Shown here: positions 16,946 to 23,744 of the stretch, piece after piece
How the letters are laid out: each line of letters begins with the position of its first letter
Numbering within the stretch: position 1 is the first letter of the stretch
Assembly (NCBI GenBank): GCA_020444165.1
Contig: JAHLLK010000073.1
Span: 1 to 28,929, forward strand
Direction: 5' to 3'
Source of the DNA: Deltaproteobacteria bacterium
GTDB taxonomy: Bacteria; Desulfobacterota; Desulfarculia; Desulfarculales; Desulfarculaceae
Length of the DNA stretch: 28,929 bases
Position numbers and translations under genes: made by a program
The notes under the pieces: model-generated
Told to the model about the DNA's origin: nothing
The model's database searches: none
Seen by the model: the letters and a program-made list of their open reading frames with translations, nothing else

Positions 16946-17458
16946 TTACTTCTTGTTGCGGGCGTCCACCCAGGCCTGGTGGGCCGCGGGGTTGGCTTTG
17001 GCCGCAACCTTAAGCGCCTGGGCCCGGCTCTCTTTGTGGCTCTCCATGCGGGCCTGGACCAGGCCCTCGAAAGCCGCGGCGTTTTCCGCGGGCGGGGTCA
17101 CGGCACCGGTCCCCAGGGGCTGGGGGCTGCCCTGCTCCAGGCCCTGCAGGATGGCGGCCCGCTCCTGCCGGTCGGCCTGGTCGGAAGCCGAGGCCGTTGC
17201 CTGGCCGGCGCCCAGGGCCGCGGCCACGGCGGTAACCTGCTCCGGGGTGGCTCCGCTGGCGGCCAGGGCGGAAAGGCGCTCGCCGGCCTCCTGGCCCAAT
17301 ACCGCGGTGGCCAGCTTCAGCACGCGGTCGGTCTCGGCCTGGCCGTGGGCTTTGGCTTGGGCCGCGGCCTCGTCCTTGCTCACCAGGCCGGCCCGGGCGT
17401 CCGTCTCGATTGCCGTCACCAGGTCGGGGTGCTCGGCTCGCAAAGTCTTGATATCCAT
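16946..17458 (-). CDS. Internal scaffold protein, nested start (Nu3 arrangement)
   Basis: An in-frame ATG at 17458 within the protease gene is preceded by AAGGAG six bases upstream, better than the protease's own start region. The product would be the last 170 residues of the protease. It is rich in Ala, Gln, Glu and Lys and almost entirely helical (VSKDEAAAQAKAHGQAE, MESHKESRAQALKVAAKA), as scaffolds are. Lambda C/Nu3 uses the same design: a full-length protease-scaffold and an abundant scaffold from an internal start. The reading frame is certain; internal initiation is inferred. Confidence 0.72.
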   Translation of the reverse strand: MDIKTLRAEHPDLVTAIETDARAGLVSKDEAAAQAKAHGQAETDRVLKLATAVLGQEAGERLSALAASGATPEQVTAVAAALGAGQATASASDQADRQERAAILQGLEQGSPQPLGTGAVTPPAENAAAFEGLVQARMESHKESRAQALKVAAKANPAAHQAWVDARNKK

Positions 17459-18277
17459 GGCTCTCTCCTTGATTTGCCGTAAAAACTGCGCCCTGGTGCC
17501 CACCAGGTCGATAAGCCCGCGCTCGCGGGCGGCGGCGCCCAGGAACACCCGCCCGTCGGCCATGGCCTGGGCCTCGCCCAGGCTGCGCCCCCGGTTGGCC
17601 GCCACCTCCCGCAGGAAGATGGCGTAGGCCTGGTCCAAGTCCTCCTGGCGGTAGGCCCGCGCCTCGTCGGACAGGGGCTCCGCTTCGTTAGCCAGGGCCT
17701 TGTATTTGCCGGCGGTGAGGTAGGTGCGTTTGATGCCGGCCGCGGCGTCGGCCCCGGAGCGGTCGATGTGCACGGACAGGATGCCGATGGACCCCACCTG
17801 GGCCGTCTCCCCCGCGCCCACCCGTTGGGCCACGGAGCCCAGCCAGTAGGCCGCGCTGCACATCTTCCCGCCGCTGTAGGCGTAAAGGGGCTTCTGGGCC
17901 GCCGCCTCCCGCAAAAAGGCCGCGGTCTCCTGGGTCCCGTCCAGCGTGCCGCCGGGGCTGTCGATGTCCAGCAGGATGGCCCGGGCTTGGGGGTCGGCCA
18001 GGGCCTCGGCCACCGCCGCGCGGACCTGGCCGAAGGTCTGGAAACAACTCAGAAAGGTGTTGCGGTTGACCAGGGTGCCGGTTACGGGCACCACGGCCAC
18101 GCCGCCCTCCAGGGAGTAGGCCGACTCGTCGTCCTGTTTGACGCCGGGTTTGTCCAAAAGGGCCAGGTCGCCGCGGGCCAACTTGGCCTCGATGAGGGCG
18201 CAGTAGGTATCCAGCACGTCTTGCCAGAGCGCCCAGGGCTGGGAAACCAGGTGGTCGATGATCCTATTGAGCGGCAT
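16946..18277 (-). CDS. Head maturation protease, S49/SppA type with C-terminal scaffold
   Basis: A 443-residue protein, equivalent to lambda C. Residues 60-270 form an SppA/ClpP-fold serine protease: VVPVTGTLV, oxyanion region LLDIDSPGG (102-110), the catalytic-Ser region GGKMCSAAYW with Ser141 as the likely nucleophile, VGSIGILSVHIDRS, and TAGKYKA with Lys193 as the likely general base. Residues 274-443 are the helical scaffold portion. Known family members cleave scaffold and portal during prohead maturation. The start codon overlaps the end of the portal gene by 14 bases. Confidence 0.88.
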   Translation of the reverse strand: MPLNRIIDHLVSQPWALWQDVLDTYCALIEAKLARGDLALLDKPGVKQDDESAYSLEGGVAVVPVTGTLVNRNTFLSCFQTFGQVRAAVAEALADPQARAILLDIDSPGGTLDGTQETAAFLREAAAQKPLYAYSGGKMCSAAYWLGSVAQRVGAGETAQVGSIGILSVHIDRSGADAAAGIKRTYLTAGKYKALANEAEPLSDEARAYRQEDLDQAYAIFLREVAANRGRSLGEAQAMADGRVFLGAAARERGLIDLVGTRAQFLRQIKERAMDIKTLRAEHPDLVTAIETDARAGLVSKDEAAAQAKAHGQAETDRVLKLATAVLGQEAGERLSALAASGATPEQVTAVAAALGAGQATASASDQADRQERAAILQGLEQGSPQPLGTGAVTPPAENAAAFEGLVQARMESHKESRAQALKVAAKANPAAHQAWVDARNKK

Positions 18278-19835
18278 TGGCGTCTCCCGTGCTCTTGGGG
18301 GAGAGGGTGGGCGTGGTGGCCAGGCCCAGCTCGCCCAGGAGTTGCTGCTCCCGGGCGCTCTGCCGGGCCCGCTCCTCCCAGTCGCCGCCCTGCTCGCCCA
18401 CCACCTCGGCCCGGGTCAGGATGTGGTTGGCCAGGCCCAGGATTTGGGCCTCGGTCTCCTTGACCGGGTCCACGTGCCCCCGGGGGGGCCGCAGCCACAC
18501 GGCCCGGGTCCAGGCCTCCGGCGCGGCGTAGAAGTCGGGCGCGCCCTTGGGCAGCTTGATGTCACCTCGGAGCCAGGCCTCCTCCCAGAGCATCCGCCAC
18601 ACCGGCTGGCAGAGCTTGCCCACCAGCCAGTGGTAGTAGATGGTGTAGGTCCGCCAGGCCTCCAGGAGCGCCGCCCGGGCGGAGGAATAGTTGGTCTGGC
18701 TGAAGTCCTTGGCCACCACCTCGTAGGGCAGGCCGGCCCCGGCGCCGATGGCCCGCAGCACGGTCCGCATGAACACCTCGGCCGTGCCGGAGGGCCGTTT
18801 GGACTCCAGAACGTGGGGCTTCTCGCCGGCCTTGCCGTAGATGATCTGGCCCGGCTCCACCTCCTGGTAGTGCTCCTCGGGGTAGTCTTCCTGGAAGGGG
18901 AGTTGCGCCACGGCCTGTTGGGCGGCGGCCGTCTCCACAAAGACCGGGAAGCTGGCCGCGATGATAGCGCCCACCAACTCGAAGTCCAGGTAATCGCCGA
19001 GGTCCTTGAACTGCTTGATCATGGGGGCCAGGATGGACACCCCCCGTATCTGCTCGTTGCCCCGCGCCGGGAAGCCGTGCAGCACCCCGGGCCGGTGGCC
19101 CCGCCATGCAGGCAGGCGCACAAAGGAGTTGGCTTGCAAGCTGGGCAGCATCTTGCCGTCGGCGGGGTCCGCCACCCAGTAGGCCAGGGCCTCGCCCAAG
19201 GGCCCCAGATCCACCCCGTCGCGGAGTTTGGGGTCCGTGCCGCGGTCAAGCGGCGTGCGGCACCGCAGGGGGTCCAGCACCTGGAGGGCCAGGCTGTAGC
19301 GCCGGCCCGGCCTTTTGAGCATCAGGGGCAGGGTTAGGTACTCGCCCACCACCAAGACTGATCTAATGTTTAGTAGTTGGATGTCCTCGAAGCTCATCCG
19401 CCCGGCCGCGTCCGCCGTGGGGGCCCAGGTGCGCCAGGCCCATTCCGCCTGGTCGGCCACCTCCCGGGCCTGCTCCGGGTTGAGTCCCAGAAGCTCGGCG
19501 TGGGGCTGGGCCTGGGGCAACAGCCCCCGGCCCACCGTGTTGACGGCCATGGAGTCGGTGAGGCTGTGGGCGTAGGCGTCGTTGGAGTCCAGGTCCATGG
19601 CCCGCAGCGCCACGGTCTCCCGCTCCCGGGCCTCGCCGTAGCGGGTCTGCTGCCGGGGGTTCCAGCCGGCCAGAGTGCCCTTGCGCCCCCCGGCCGCCAG
19701 TTCCACCCCGCCGGCCATGAGCCCGAAGTGCACCCGGGCTTGGTAGCGGCGCGTGGCCGCCTTTGGGCTGAGTTTGGCCAGCGCCCGCTCGAACGGGGAG
19801 AGTTTAAGGAGTGCCTTGATCTCTTCCTGGTTCAT
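18264..19835 (-). CDS. Portal protein, lambda family
   Basis: A 523-residue protein starting at the ATGA overlap with the gpW-like gene; the longer frame upstream is rejected as it would run antiparallel to sense in gpW. Typical lambda-B features are visible: FERALAKLSPKAATRRYQA, NAYAHSLTDSMAVNTVGRGLLPQ (seen as DSNDAYAHSLTDSMAVNTVG), WRTWAPTADAAGRMSFEDIQ, GVSILAPMIKQFKDLGDYLDFEL, and GAGLPYEVVAKDFSQTNYSSARAA split across residues about 370-400. Length matches lambda B (533). Twelve copies form the ring through which DNA enters and leaves. Neighbours gpW and the head protease agree. Confidence 0.93.
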   Translation of the reverse strand: MNQEEIKALLKLSPFERALAKLSPKAATRRYQARVHFGLMAGGVELAAGGRKGTLAGWNPRQQTRYGEARERETVALRAMDLDSNDAYAHSLTDSMAVNTVGRGLLPQAQPHAELLGLNPEQAREVADQAEWAWRTWAPTADAAGRMSFEDIQLLNIRSVLVVGEYLTLPLMLKRPGRRYSLALQVLDPLRCRTPLDRGTDPKLRDGVDLGPLGEALAYWVADPADGKMLPSLQANSFVRLPAWRGHRPGVLHGFPARGNEQIRGVSILAPMIKQFKDLGDYLDFELVGAIIAASFPVFVETAAAQQAVAQLPFQEDYPEEHYQEVEPGQIIYGKAGEKPHVLESKRPSGTAEVFMRTVLRAIGAGAGLPYEVVAKDFSQTNYSSARAALLEAWRTYTIYYHWLVGKLCQPVWRMLWEEAWLRGDIKLPKGAPDFYAAPEAWTRAVWLRPPRGHVDPVKETEAQILGLANHILTRAEVVGEQGGDWEERARQSAREQQLLGELGLATTPTLSPKSTGDANAAQ

Positions 19836-20053
19836 CTCCTCGGCCTCCCGGTCACGAAGTGCGGCCCGGCCTGCCCGGCCAGGGCTTGCTCCTGTTGGTC
19901 CAGCCACTCCAGGGTGGCGCGGATCTCGGGGAGGTCGTGGCGGGTCAGGCTCCGGGATCCGACGCTGTAGGCCCGGCCTTGGGAGCACGCCGCCAGCGCC
20001 GCCTTGTAGGCGGTCTTTTGTTCGGCGATTTCTGCGGCGGTGAAGATAGCCAT
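19832..20053 (-). CDS. W: Head-tail joining protein, gpW-like
   Basis: A 73-residue protein (lambda W is 68) between terminase and portal, exactly where W sits in lambda. The sequence has two helices and a beta turn: TAAEIAEQKTAYKAALAACSQG, then a short strand motif (YSVGSRSLTRHDLPEI), then a helix (RATLEWLDQQEQAL). The last residues run into Arg-rich sequence. gpW binds the portal ring after packaging and stops DNA leaking. No strong ribosome site precedes the ATG at 20053 (only CGGG), and the iteron region lies just upstream. Confidence 0.78.
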   Translation of the reverse strand: MAIFTAAEIAEQKTAYKAALAACSQGRAYSVGSRSLTRHDLPEIRATLEWLDQQEQALAGQAGPHFVTGRPRR

Positions 20054-20089
20054 GGACCCGAGCGTAAATCAGGGGTGTGAATTACGCAC

Positions 20090-20120
20090 GGACGCTATGG
20101 ACGCTATGGACGCTGTGGAC
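20090..20120. repeat. Three 9-bp tandem iterons
   Basis: The plus strand reads GGACGCTAT twice and then GGACGCTGT, followed by GGAC of a fourth unit. They lie in the 77-bp gap between the HTH gene and the gpW-like gene. A multiple of three bases, they also read as a repeating A-S-I tripeptide in the minus -1 frame of the HTH gene. They could be protein-binding iterons or a slipped-strand expansion. Confidence 0.8.
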
Positions 20121-20130
20121 AGTTTCTGTG

Positions 20131-20367
20131 TTAGGCGGGCATTTTTTTTGAGTCGTCGGCCAGGGGGTCCACGGTGCAGCAGTCGCGGAAGGCCAACACC
20201 GCCGACTCCGCCACCCGGCGGGAGGCTCCCACCTGGACCACCTGCCCCAGGTAGCCCATGGAGATGAGCTGGTAAGCCTTGCTGCGGCTGCAGCAGAGGA
20301 TATCCATCACCCGGCGGTAGTCCACCAGCCGCTCCGTGCCCCGCAGGTGGGCCAGGGGTCTCTCCAT
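20131..20367 (-). CDS. Small helix-turn-helix protein (excisionase-like)
   Basis: A 78-residue protein with AAGGAG eight bases before its ATG; that ribosome site overlaps the terminase stop. Residues 14-62 read as an HTH_17/MerR-like DNA-binding unit: LVDYRRVMDILCCSRSKAYQLISMGYL, then a wing-like VGASRRVAESAVLAF. A Cys pair lies on either side (CC at about 25 and 62). The last residues follow a run of eight A bases (coding strand) and end two codons later. A DNA-binding protein between terminase and gpW is unusual in lambda-like late operons. It might act in packaging, regulate late genes or bind the adjacent iterons; no role is shown by the sequence. Confidence 0.75.
   Translation of the reverse strand: MERPLAHLRGTERLVDYRRVMDILCCSRSKAYQLISMGYLGQVVQVGASRRVAESAVLAFRDCCTVDPLADDSKKMPA
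20142..20149 (-). promoter_or_regulatory. A8 run forming an A AAA AAA slippery site
   Basis: The coding strand of the HTH gene reads TCA AAA AAA ATG CCC GCC TAA. It therefore contains the canonical -1 heptamer A AAA AAA three codons before the stop. A -1 shift would add about 24 residues reading through the iterons (A-S-I-A-S-I-A-S-V) to a TGA at 20071-20069. A8 can also cause transcriptional slippage. Use of this site is speculative. Confidence 0.3.
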
Positions 20368-20371
20368 ATTT

Positions 20372-22264
20372 TTATCTCCTTCCCAACCAGGCAGGGCGGG
20401 GGCGGCGCTGCCTGGGGTCGGTGGTGGGGTTGGTGGTGCGCGGCGCGGGCCGGGGGGCCCCGTCCGGCCGGGCGAAGCGCAGCCCCAGCATGTCCGCCGC
20501 GGCGAGGTTGAGGATCTCGCAGTCCAGATAGTGGTTAGGGCGGCGGCGGATCTGCTCCCATAGGCCCTTCTCGTTTTTACCCTCGGCGCAAAGGTGCCGG
20601 GCGTACTCGGCCAGGAGGCCCTCGCCGTGGTCGGGGTGGGTGTCGGCGTGGAGGCGCCAGGCCCCGGGGTCGCCGGGCGCCACCCGGAGCTTGCCCTCGA
20701 TGAGGTCGTCTTTATAGTGCGTCGTGTTGACGTGCACCAGGTGGAGGCCCGGGTGGGTGGCCAAGGGGGCCAGCCGGAAGGGCTGGGCCTGCCGCTCCCA
20801 TCCCTTGGAGGGCCGGCAGGACCGGTGGGCCAGGCACCAGTCGTAGACCTCGGTGGAGTGATAGCCCGAGTCCACCAGCACCAGGGCCACGGCGCAGGGC
20901 TGGCTCGCGGGGTCCAGGTATTGGTCCTCGAACAACACCCGCTCCAGCGCGGACCAGGAGTCCAGGTAGGCCGCCCGCACCAGCCAGCTTTCCCGCTGGG
21001 GCCCCGGGGCCCAGGCCCGTATGGCGGCGTAGAATCCCCGGGCCTGCACGTCCACCCCGGCGGTCAGCGCGATCACGCCCTCGGGCACCAGGCCGGGGGG
21101 GCGCTCGTCGCACAGGGTGAGGATGACGTCCTCGCTCCGCGGCGTGCTGTCGTCCTGGTAGGGGAGCGCCTCGTAGTTGTTGGCCAGCTCGTGCTCCGCC
21201 GCCTTGTCGGTCTTGGCCCGGATCGCCGTGGCGGCGATGGCCTCCAAACCCACGAATGGGCTGTAAAACGCGGAGAAGTGGAACCCCACACTGGCGGGCT
21301 CGGCGGGGCGCTGGTAATCATCCGGGAGGGGCTGCCACCAGCGCTCCTCGTGGTCCCAGAGCATGGGCCGGTACCCGCCCTTTTTGACGGCCAGGCGGCG
21401 CCGGGCCTCGCTCCAGGGCTCGCCGCAGTGCTCGCACTCGTACCAGGCCAGGCGTTCGGACAGCATCCGCCCGGAGTCGGTGACGGACTCATCCCACCTG
21501 AGCTGCTCCACCCGCATGATCTGCCACTCGCCGCATGTTGGGCACACCGCGCCGTAGACTCTGACCTCTTGGCAACCCAGGAGCATCCGCCAGATTTCGC
21601 CATCCGCCACCGTGCAGGTGGAGACCGCCAGCAGGAGGCTGGTGTAGCGGTAGGTTGTCAGCCGGGCCCGGGCCAGGCTAACCGGCGCGGCCTCGCGGCT
21701 GCCGGTCCAGCGGGGGTATTTGTCCACCTCGTCCAGCCCCAGGAATTCGTAGGGCATAGTGGCTAGGCGCGCCACGGAGGTGGCCCAGGCCAGGTCGGTG
21801 GCGCAACCCTTGAGCCGCAGTCGGTCCTTGCCCAGGTCGGCGTCCCGCCCGGTCAGTAGGTCTGCCGCCAGCCCGGGCGATTCCTCCAGGATCGGCCGCA
21901 GCCGCTCCCGGCTCACGGTGTGCGCCGTGGTTTCGTCGGCCATCACCAGCAGCGCCGGGGAGCCTTGGGTGTCCGCCTTGTAGCCCCAAACGTTATAGAG
22001 GATTTGGGTCTTGCCGGACTGGGGCGAGCCCACCACCACCAGTTCCCGGAGGCTGCGGCGGCCGGCTTCGTCCATGGGCTCCACCAGGTAGGGGGTCAGG
22101 CTGTTGGACCACGGCCCTTTGATGGGTCCGTCCGTCACCACCCGTCGCGCCTCCGCCCACTCGGACACCCTCTGCTTGCGCCGCCGCCGCCAGGCCCGGC
22201 GCTCGCCCTCGGTCAGGCATACGGCCGGAGACAGGTCCATCTGTTGGGCGGCGGCCTGGCTCAC
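20372..22264 (-). CDS. Terminase large subunit, gpA family
   Basis: A 630-residue DNA-packaging motor that starts with GTG in a GTGA overlap with the small subunit. The ATPase half has Walker A VVGSPQSGKT (77-86), Walker B FLGLDEVDKYP (174-184) and LLLAVSTCTVADGEIW as the coupling region. A zinc-finger-like pair of CxxC motifs lies at 241-244 and 277-280 (CPTC, CEHC). The nuclease half has VIALTAGVDVQARGFY with Asp405 and VLVDSGYHSTEVYDWC with Asp465 as likely metal ligands. Gp A-type enzymes cut concatemers at cos and pump DNA into the prohead through the portal. Length and motif order match lambda A (641). Confidence 0.95.
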   Translation of the reverse strand: MSQAAAQQMDLSPAVCLTEGERRAWRRRRKQRVSEWAEARRVVTDGPIKGPWSNSLTPYLVEPMDEAGRRSLRELVVVGSPQSGKTQILYNVWGYKADTQGSPALLVMADETTAHTVSRERLRPILEESPGLAADLLTGRDADLGKDRLRLKGCATDLAWATSVARLATMPYEFLGLDEVDKYPRWTGSREAAPVSLARARLTTYRYTSLLLAVSTCTVADGEIWRMLLGCQEVRVYGAVCPTCGEWQIMRVEQLRWDESVTDSGRMLSERLAWYECEHCGEPWSEARRRLAVKKGGYRPMLWDHEERWWQPLPDDYQRPAEPASVGFHFSAFYSPFVGLEAIAATAIRAKTDKAAEHELANNYEALPYQDDSTPRSEDVILTLCDERPPGLVPEGVIALTAGVDVQARGFYAAIRAWAPGPQRESWLVRAAYLDSWSALERVLFEDQYLDPASQPCAVALVLVDSGYHSTEVYDWCLAHRSCRPSKGWERQAQPFRLAPLATHPGLHLVHVNTTHYKDDLIEGKLRVAPGDPGAWRLHADTHPDHGEGLLAEYARHLCAEGKNEKGLWEQIRRRPNHYLDCEILNLAAADMLGLRFARPDGAPRPAPRTTNPTTDPRQRRPRPAWLGRR

Positions 22265-22818
22265 GCGGCCACCTCTGGGGATATCTCGCCCGCCCGGGCG
22301 TAGGCGTCCAGCAGCCGCTCCACCTGATCCTCGGCCAGTTCCAGGGCCTGTGGAATCCGGTCCATGTTGCCCTCCACCGTTAGCACCAGGTCGGGCAGAT
22401 TGGTCCGAAAAAAGCTGAGCAGGCCCACCTTTAGCGCCCGGGCCCGGGACGCGAGCAGGGCCTCGTGGTCCGCAACTAGGAGGTAGCCGCCCTTAAGGGC
22501 CTCGGTTTTCACGCGGGCCATCTCGGCCCGGGCCTCTAGGTACTCGATATCGGCCTGGATCTTGCGGCTGGCGGAGCCTCCCGCGGACGAGTCTGCCCCG
22601 CGCTGTTTGAGGTGGTTGCGGGCGTAGCGGTCCACCGCAGCCTGCCGGAAGGTGCCATCCACCTCGACCGGGATCATCCCGGTGCCGCGGTGGGCGTAGA
22701 GTGTGGAGCGGCTGACCTTCCACCCCGCGGCTTGGAGGTAGTCCAGGACCTGGGGCAGGCCGGCCAGGGTGGCCGAGGTCTCCTCTGTGGTGGGGGTGTC
22801 GGGCATAAGGTCACTCAC
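22261..22818 (-). CDS. Terminase small subunit, Nu1-like
   Basis: A 185-residue protein with GTGA overlaps at both ends. Residues 20-72 form a winged helix-turn-helix of the Nu1/MerR type (LPQVLDYLQAAGWKVSRSTL, YAHRGTGMIPVEVDGTF, RQAAVDRYARNHL). A helical dimer region at about 85-125 includes SRKIQADIEYLEARAEMARV, and a C-terminal helical region (SRARALKVGLLSFFRTNL, ALELAEDQVERLLDAYARA) probably contacts the large subunit. Family members recognise the packaging site and stimulate the large-subunit nuclease and ATPase. Genome context, immediately before the gpA-like gene, is decisive. Confidence 0.88.
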   Translation of the reverse strand: MSDLMPDTPTTEETSATLAGLPQVLDYLQAAGWKVSRSTLYAHRGTGMIPVEVDGTFRQAAVDRYARNHLKQRGADSSAGGSASRKIQADIEYLEARAEMARVKTEALKGGYLLVADHEALLASRARALKVGLLSFFRTNLPDLVLTVEGNMDRIPQALELAEDQVERLLDAYARAGEISPEVAA

Positions 22819-23225
22819 CGGAGCCTCTCGCGCCAGGAGCAGACCGTATCCCTGCTGACCCCCACTAGGTCAGCGATCCGCCCTGTGGAAAGCTCCAGTG
22901 CAAGGCAGACGATCAGCAGCACAAGTTGGGCCGGGGGCATCTTGCATTTATGCAGGTCGGTGGCGGTGGTGGCGGTGTAATACCGGCCGCACTGCTCGCA
23001 AAAGACGCGCCGTCCGTACCACCAGTGGGATGCTTTCGGTTCTCCCGGGTGGTGCTTGCAATGGGGGCATTGGGGCCCCTCGGGGTGCACTGCGGCGTAG
23101 AGGATTTGGCGGGCTATCGTGGGGTCTAGGCAGTCGGCCCCAAATTCCTTGAGCACCTTGCCCGCGGGGATATGGCCATTGCGTCGGCCCGGCCCCCGGT
23201 GTGTCCCCGCTCCTGTGCGCACCAT
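22815..23225 (-). CDS. IS1595/InsA-like zinc-ribbon and HTH protein without transposase domain
   Basis: A 136-residue protein starting at the ATG at 23225, which has AGGAGG seven bases upstream; a longer frame to 23360 has no such site. C53-x2-C56 and C76-x2-C79 form a zinc ribbon with the transposase-like signature YGRRVFCEQCGRYYTATTATDLH. A helix (LVLLIVCLALEL) and a helix-turn-helix (RIADLVGVSRDTVCSWRERL) follow. This layout is the N-terminus of IS1/IS1595-type transposases, but the DDE catalytic domain is absent and there are no inverted repeats. A basic 20-residue start precedes it. Placed just before the terminase, it may be a domesticated DNA-binding regulator of the late genes. Confidence 0.8.
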   Translation of the reverse strand: MVRTGAGTHRGPGRRNGHIPAGKVLKEFGADCLDPTIARQILYAAVHPEGPQCPHCKHHPGEPKASHWWYGRRVFCEQCGRYYTATTATDLHKCKMPPAQLVLLIVCLALELSTGRIADLVGVSRDTVCSWRERLR

Positions 23226-23226
23226 C

Positions 23227-23409
23227 TCATCTCCTCCTGTTGTGTCGCCGCCGCCGCCTGCACTGGCGGACATCCTGCCGACGTCCATTTTTCCAGCCCA
23301 ACTTTTCCTCAAAACGCGTCCATTTCCCGGGGTCGAGGTGTCCGCAGGGGGATAACCCACCGGAAGGACCCGCGAAAACCGTCAGCCTCCGTTGCGCCGC
23401 GCGGCTCAT
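23227..23409 (-). CDS. Small Arg-rich protein, hypothetical
   Basis: A 60-residue open frame whose ATG overlaps the previous stop as ATGA and whose TGA is one base before the next gene's ATG. Both junctions are typical of this operon. The middle (PCGHLDPGKWTRFEEKLGW) has a Cys-x-His pair and aromatic residues. The C-terminus (RRQDVRQCRRRRRHNRRR) is extremely basic, suggesting nucleic-acid binding. The two Cys and one His could be a partial metal site. I do not know a family. It is short, so translation rests on the junctions; the ribosome site (GGAG) is weak. Confidence 0.55.
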   Translation of the reverse strand: MSRAAQRRLTVFAGPSGGLSPCGHLDPGKWTRFEEKLGWKNGRRQDVRQCRRRRRHNRRR

Positions 23410-23744
23410 CCGCTCCGCGGCAGCCGGGGTGCAATCCATTTGGCCACCGCCTCGGCCGCCAAGTCGTACACCAGCATCACAGCCAAGGCCCAAAGCTGCC
23501 CGTGGGCCACCTGCCACTCCCGTGGCGCCTCCACCGCCACGGCCCCCTTGACCCGCACCAGCCGCACGGGATGAGCCGTGACCAAGTCGCGGAGTTGCGC
23601 CAGGCTGTCCCCGTCCGGGCCCTGGCCAACCTCCGCCAGCACTGCATCCCAGTCGATCCCTCCGGCCGAGGGAACATCGCCGCCAGCCGCGGCCGGGCCG
23701 TGCATCGCAAACAGCGCCGGGAAGAGAGCCTCTAAGTCTCTCAT
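23406..23744 (-). CDS. Hypothetical small protein
   Basis: A 112-residue protein. The ATG at 23744 is preferred over the in-frame TTG at 23849, since the extra 35 residues would be Trp/Gly-rich and cross the repeat region. It has an acidic start (MRDLEALFPALF), IDWDAVLAEVGQ near residue 30, a middle beta-like stretch (HPVRLVRVKGAVAVEAP), and a Trp/Ala helix (GQLWALAVMLVYDLAAEAVAKW) that may be amphipathic. Its ribosome site is weak (CCGGG) and a hairpin at 23751-23768 lies just upstream, so it may be coupled or controlled by RNA structure. I do not recognise a family. Confidence 0.6.
   Translation of the reverse strand: MRDLEALFPALFAMHGPAAAGGDVPSAGGIDWDAVLAEVGQGPDGDSLAQLRDLVTAHPVRLVRVKGAVAVEAPREWQVAHGQLWALAVMLVYDLAAEAVAKWIAPRLPRSG

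Noticed and set aside
18264..19988. Longer portal start at 19988
   Set aside because: The extra 51 residues overlap the gpW-like gene in another frame and are Pro/Arg shadow sequence; the ATGA at 19835 is clearly better.
22815..23225. An intact insertion sequence
   Set aside because: No DDE domain, terminal inverted repeats or target duplications are visible around the zinc-ribbon protein.
23245..23262. GCC-rich repeat before the zinc-ribbon gene
   Set aside because: Short codon-biased low complexity inside a coding frame; no regular unit.
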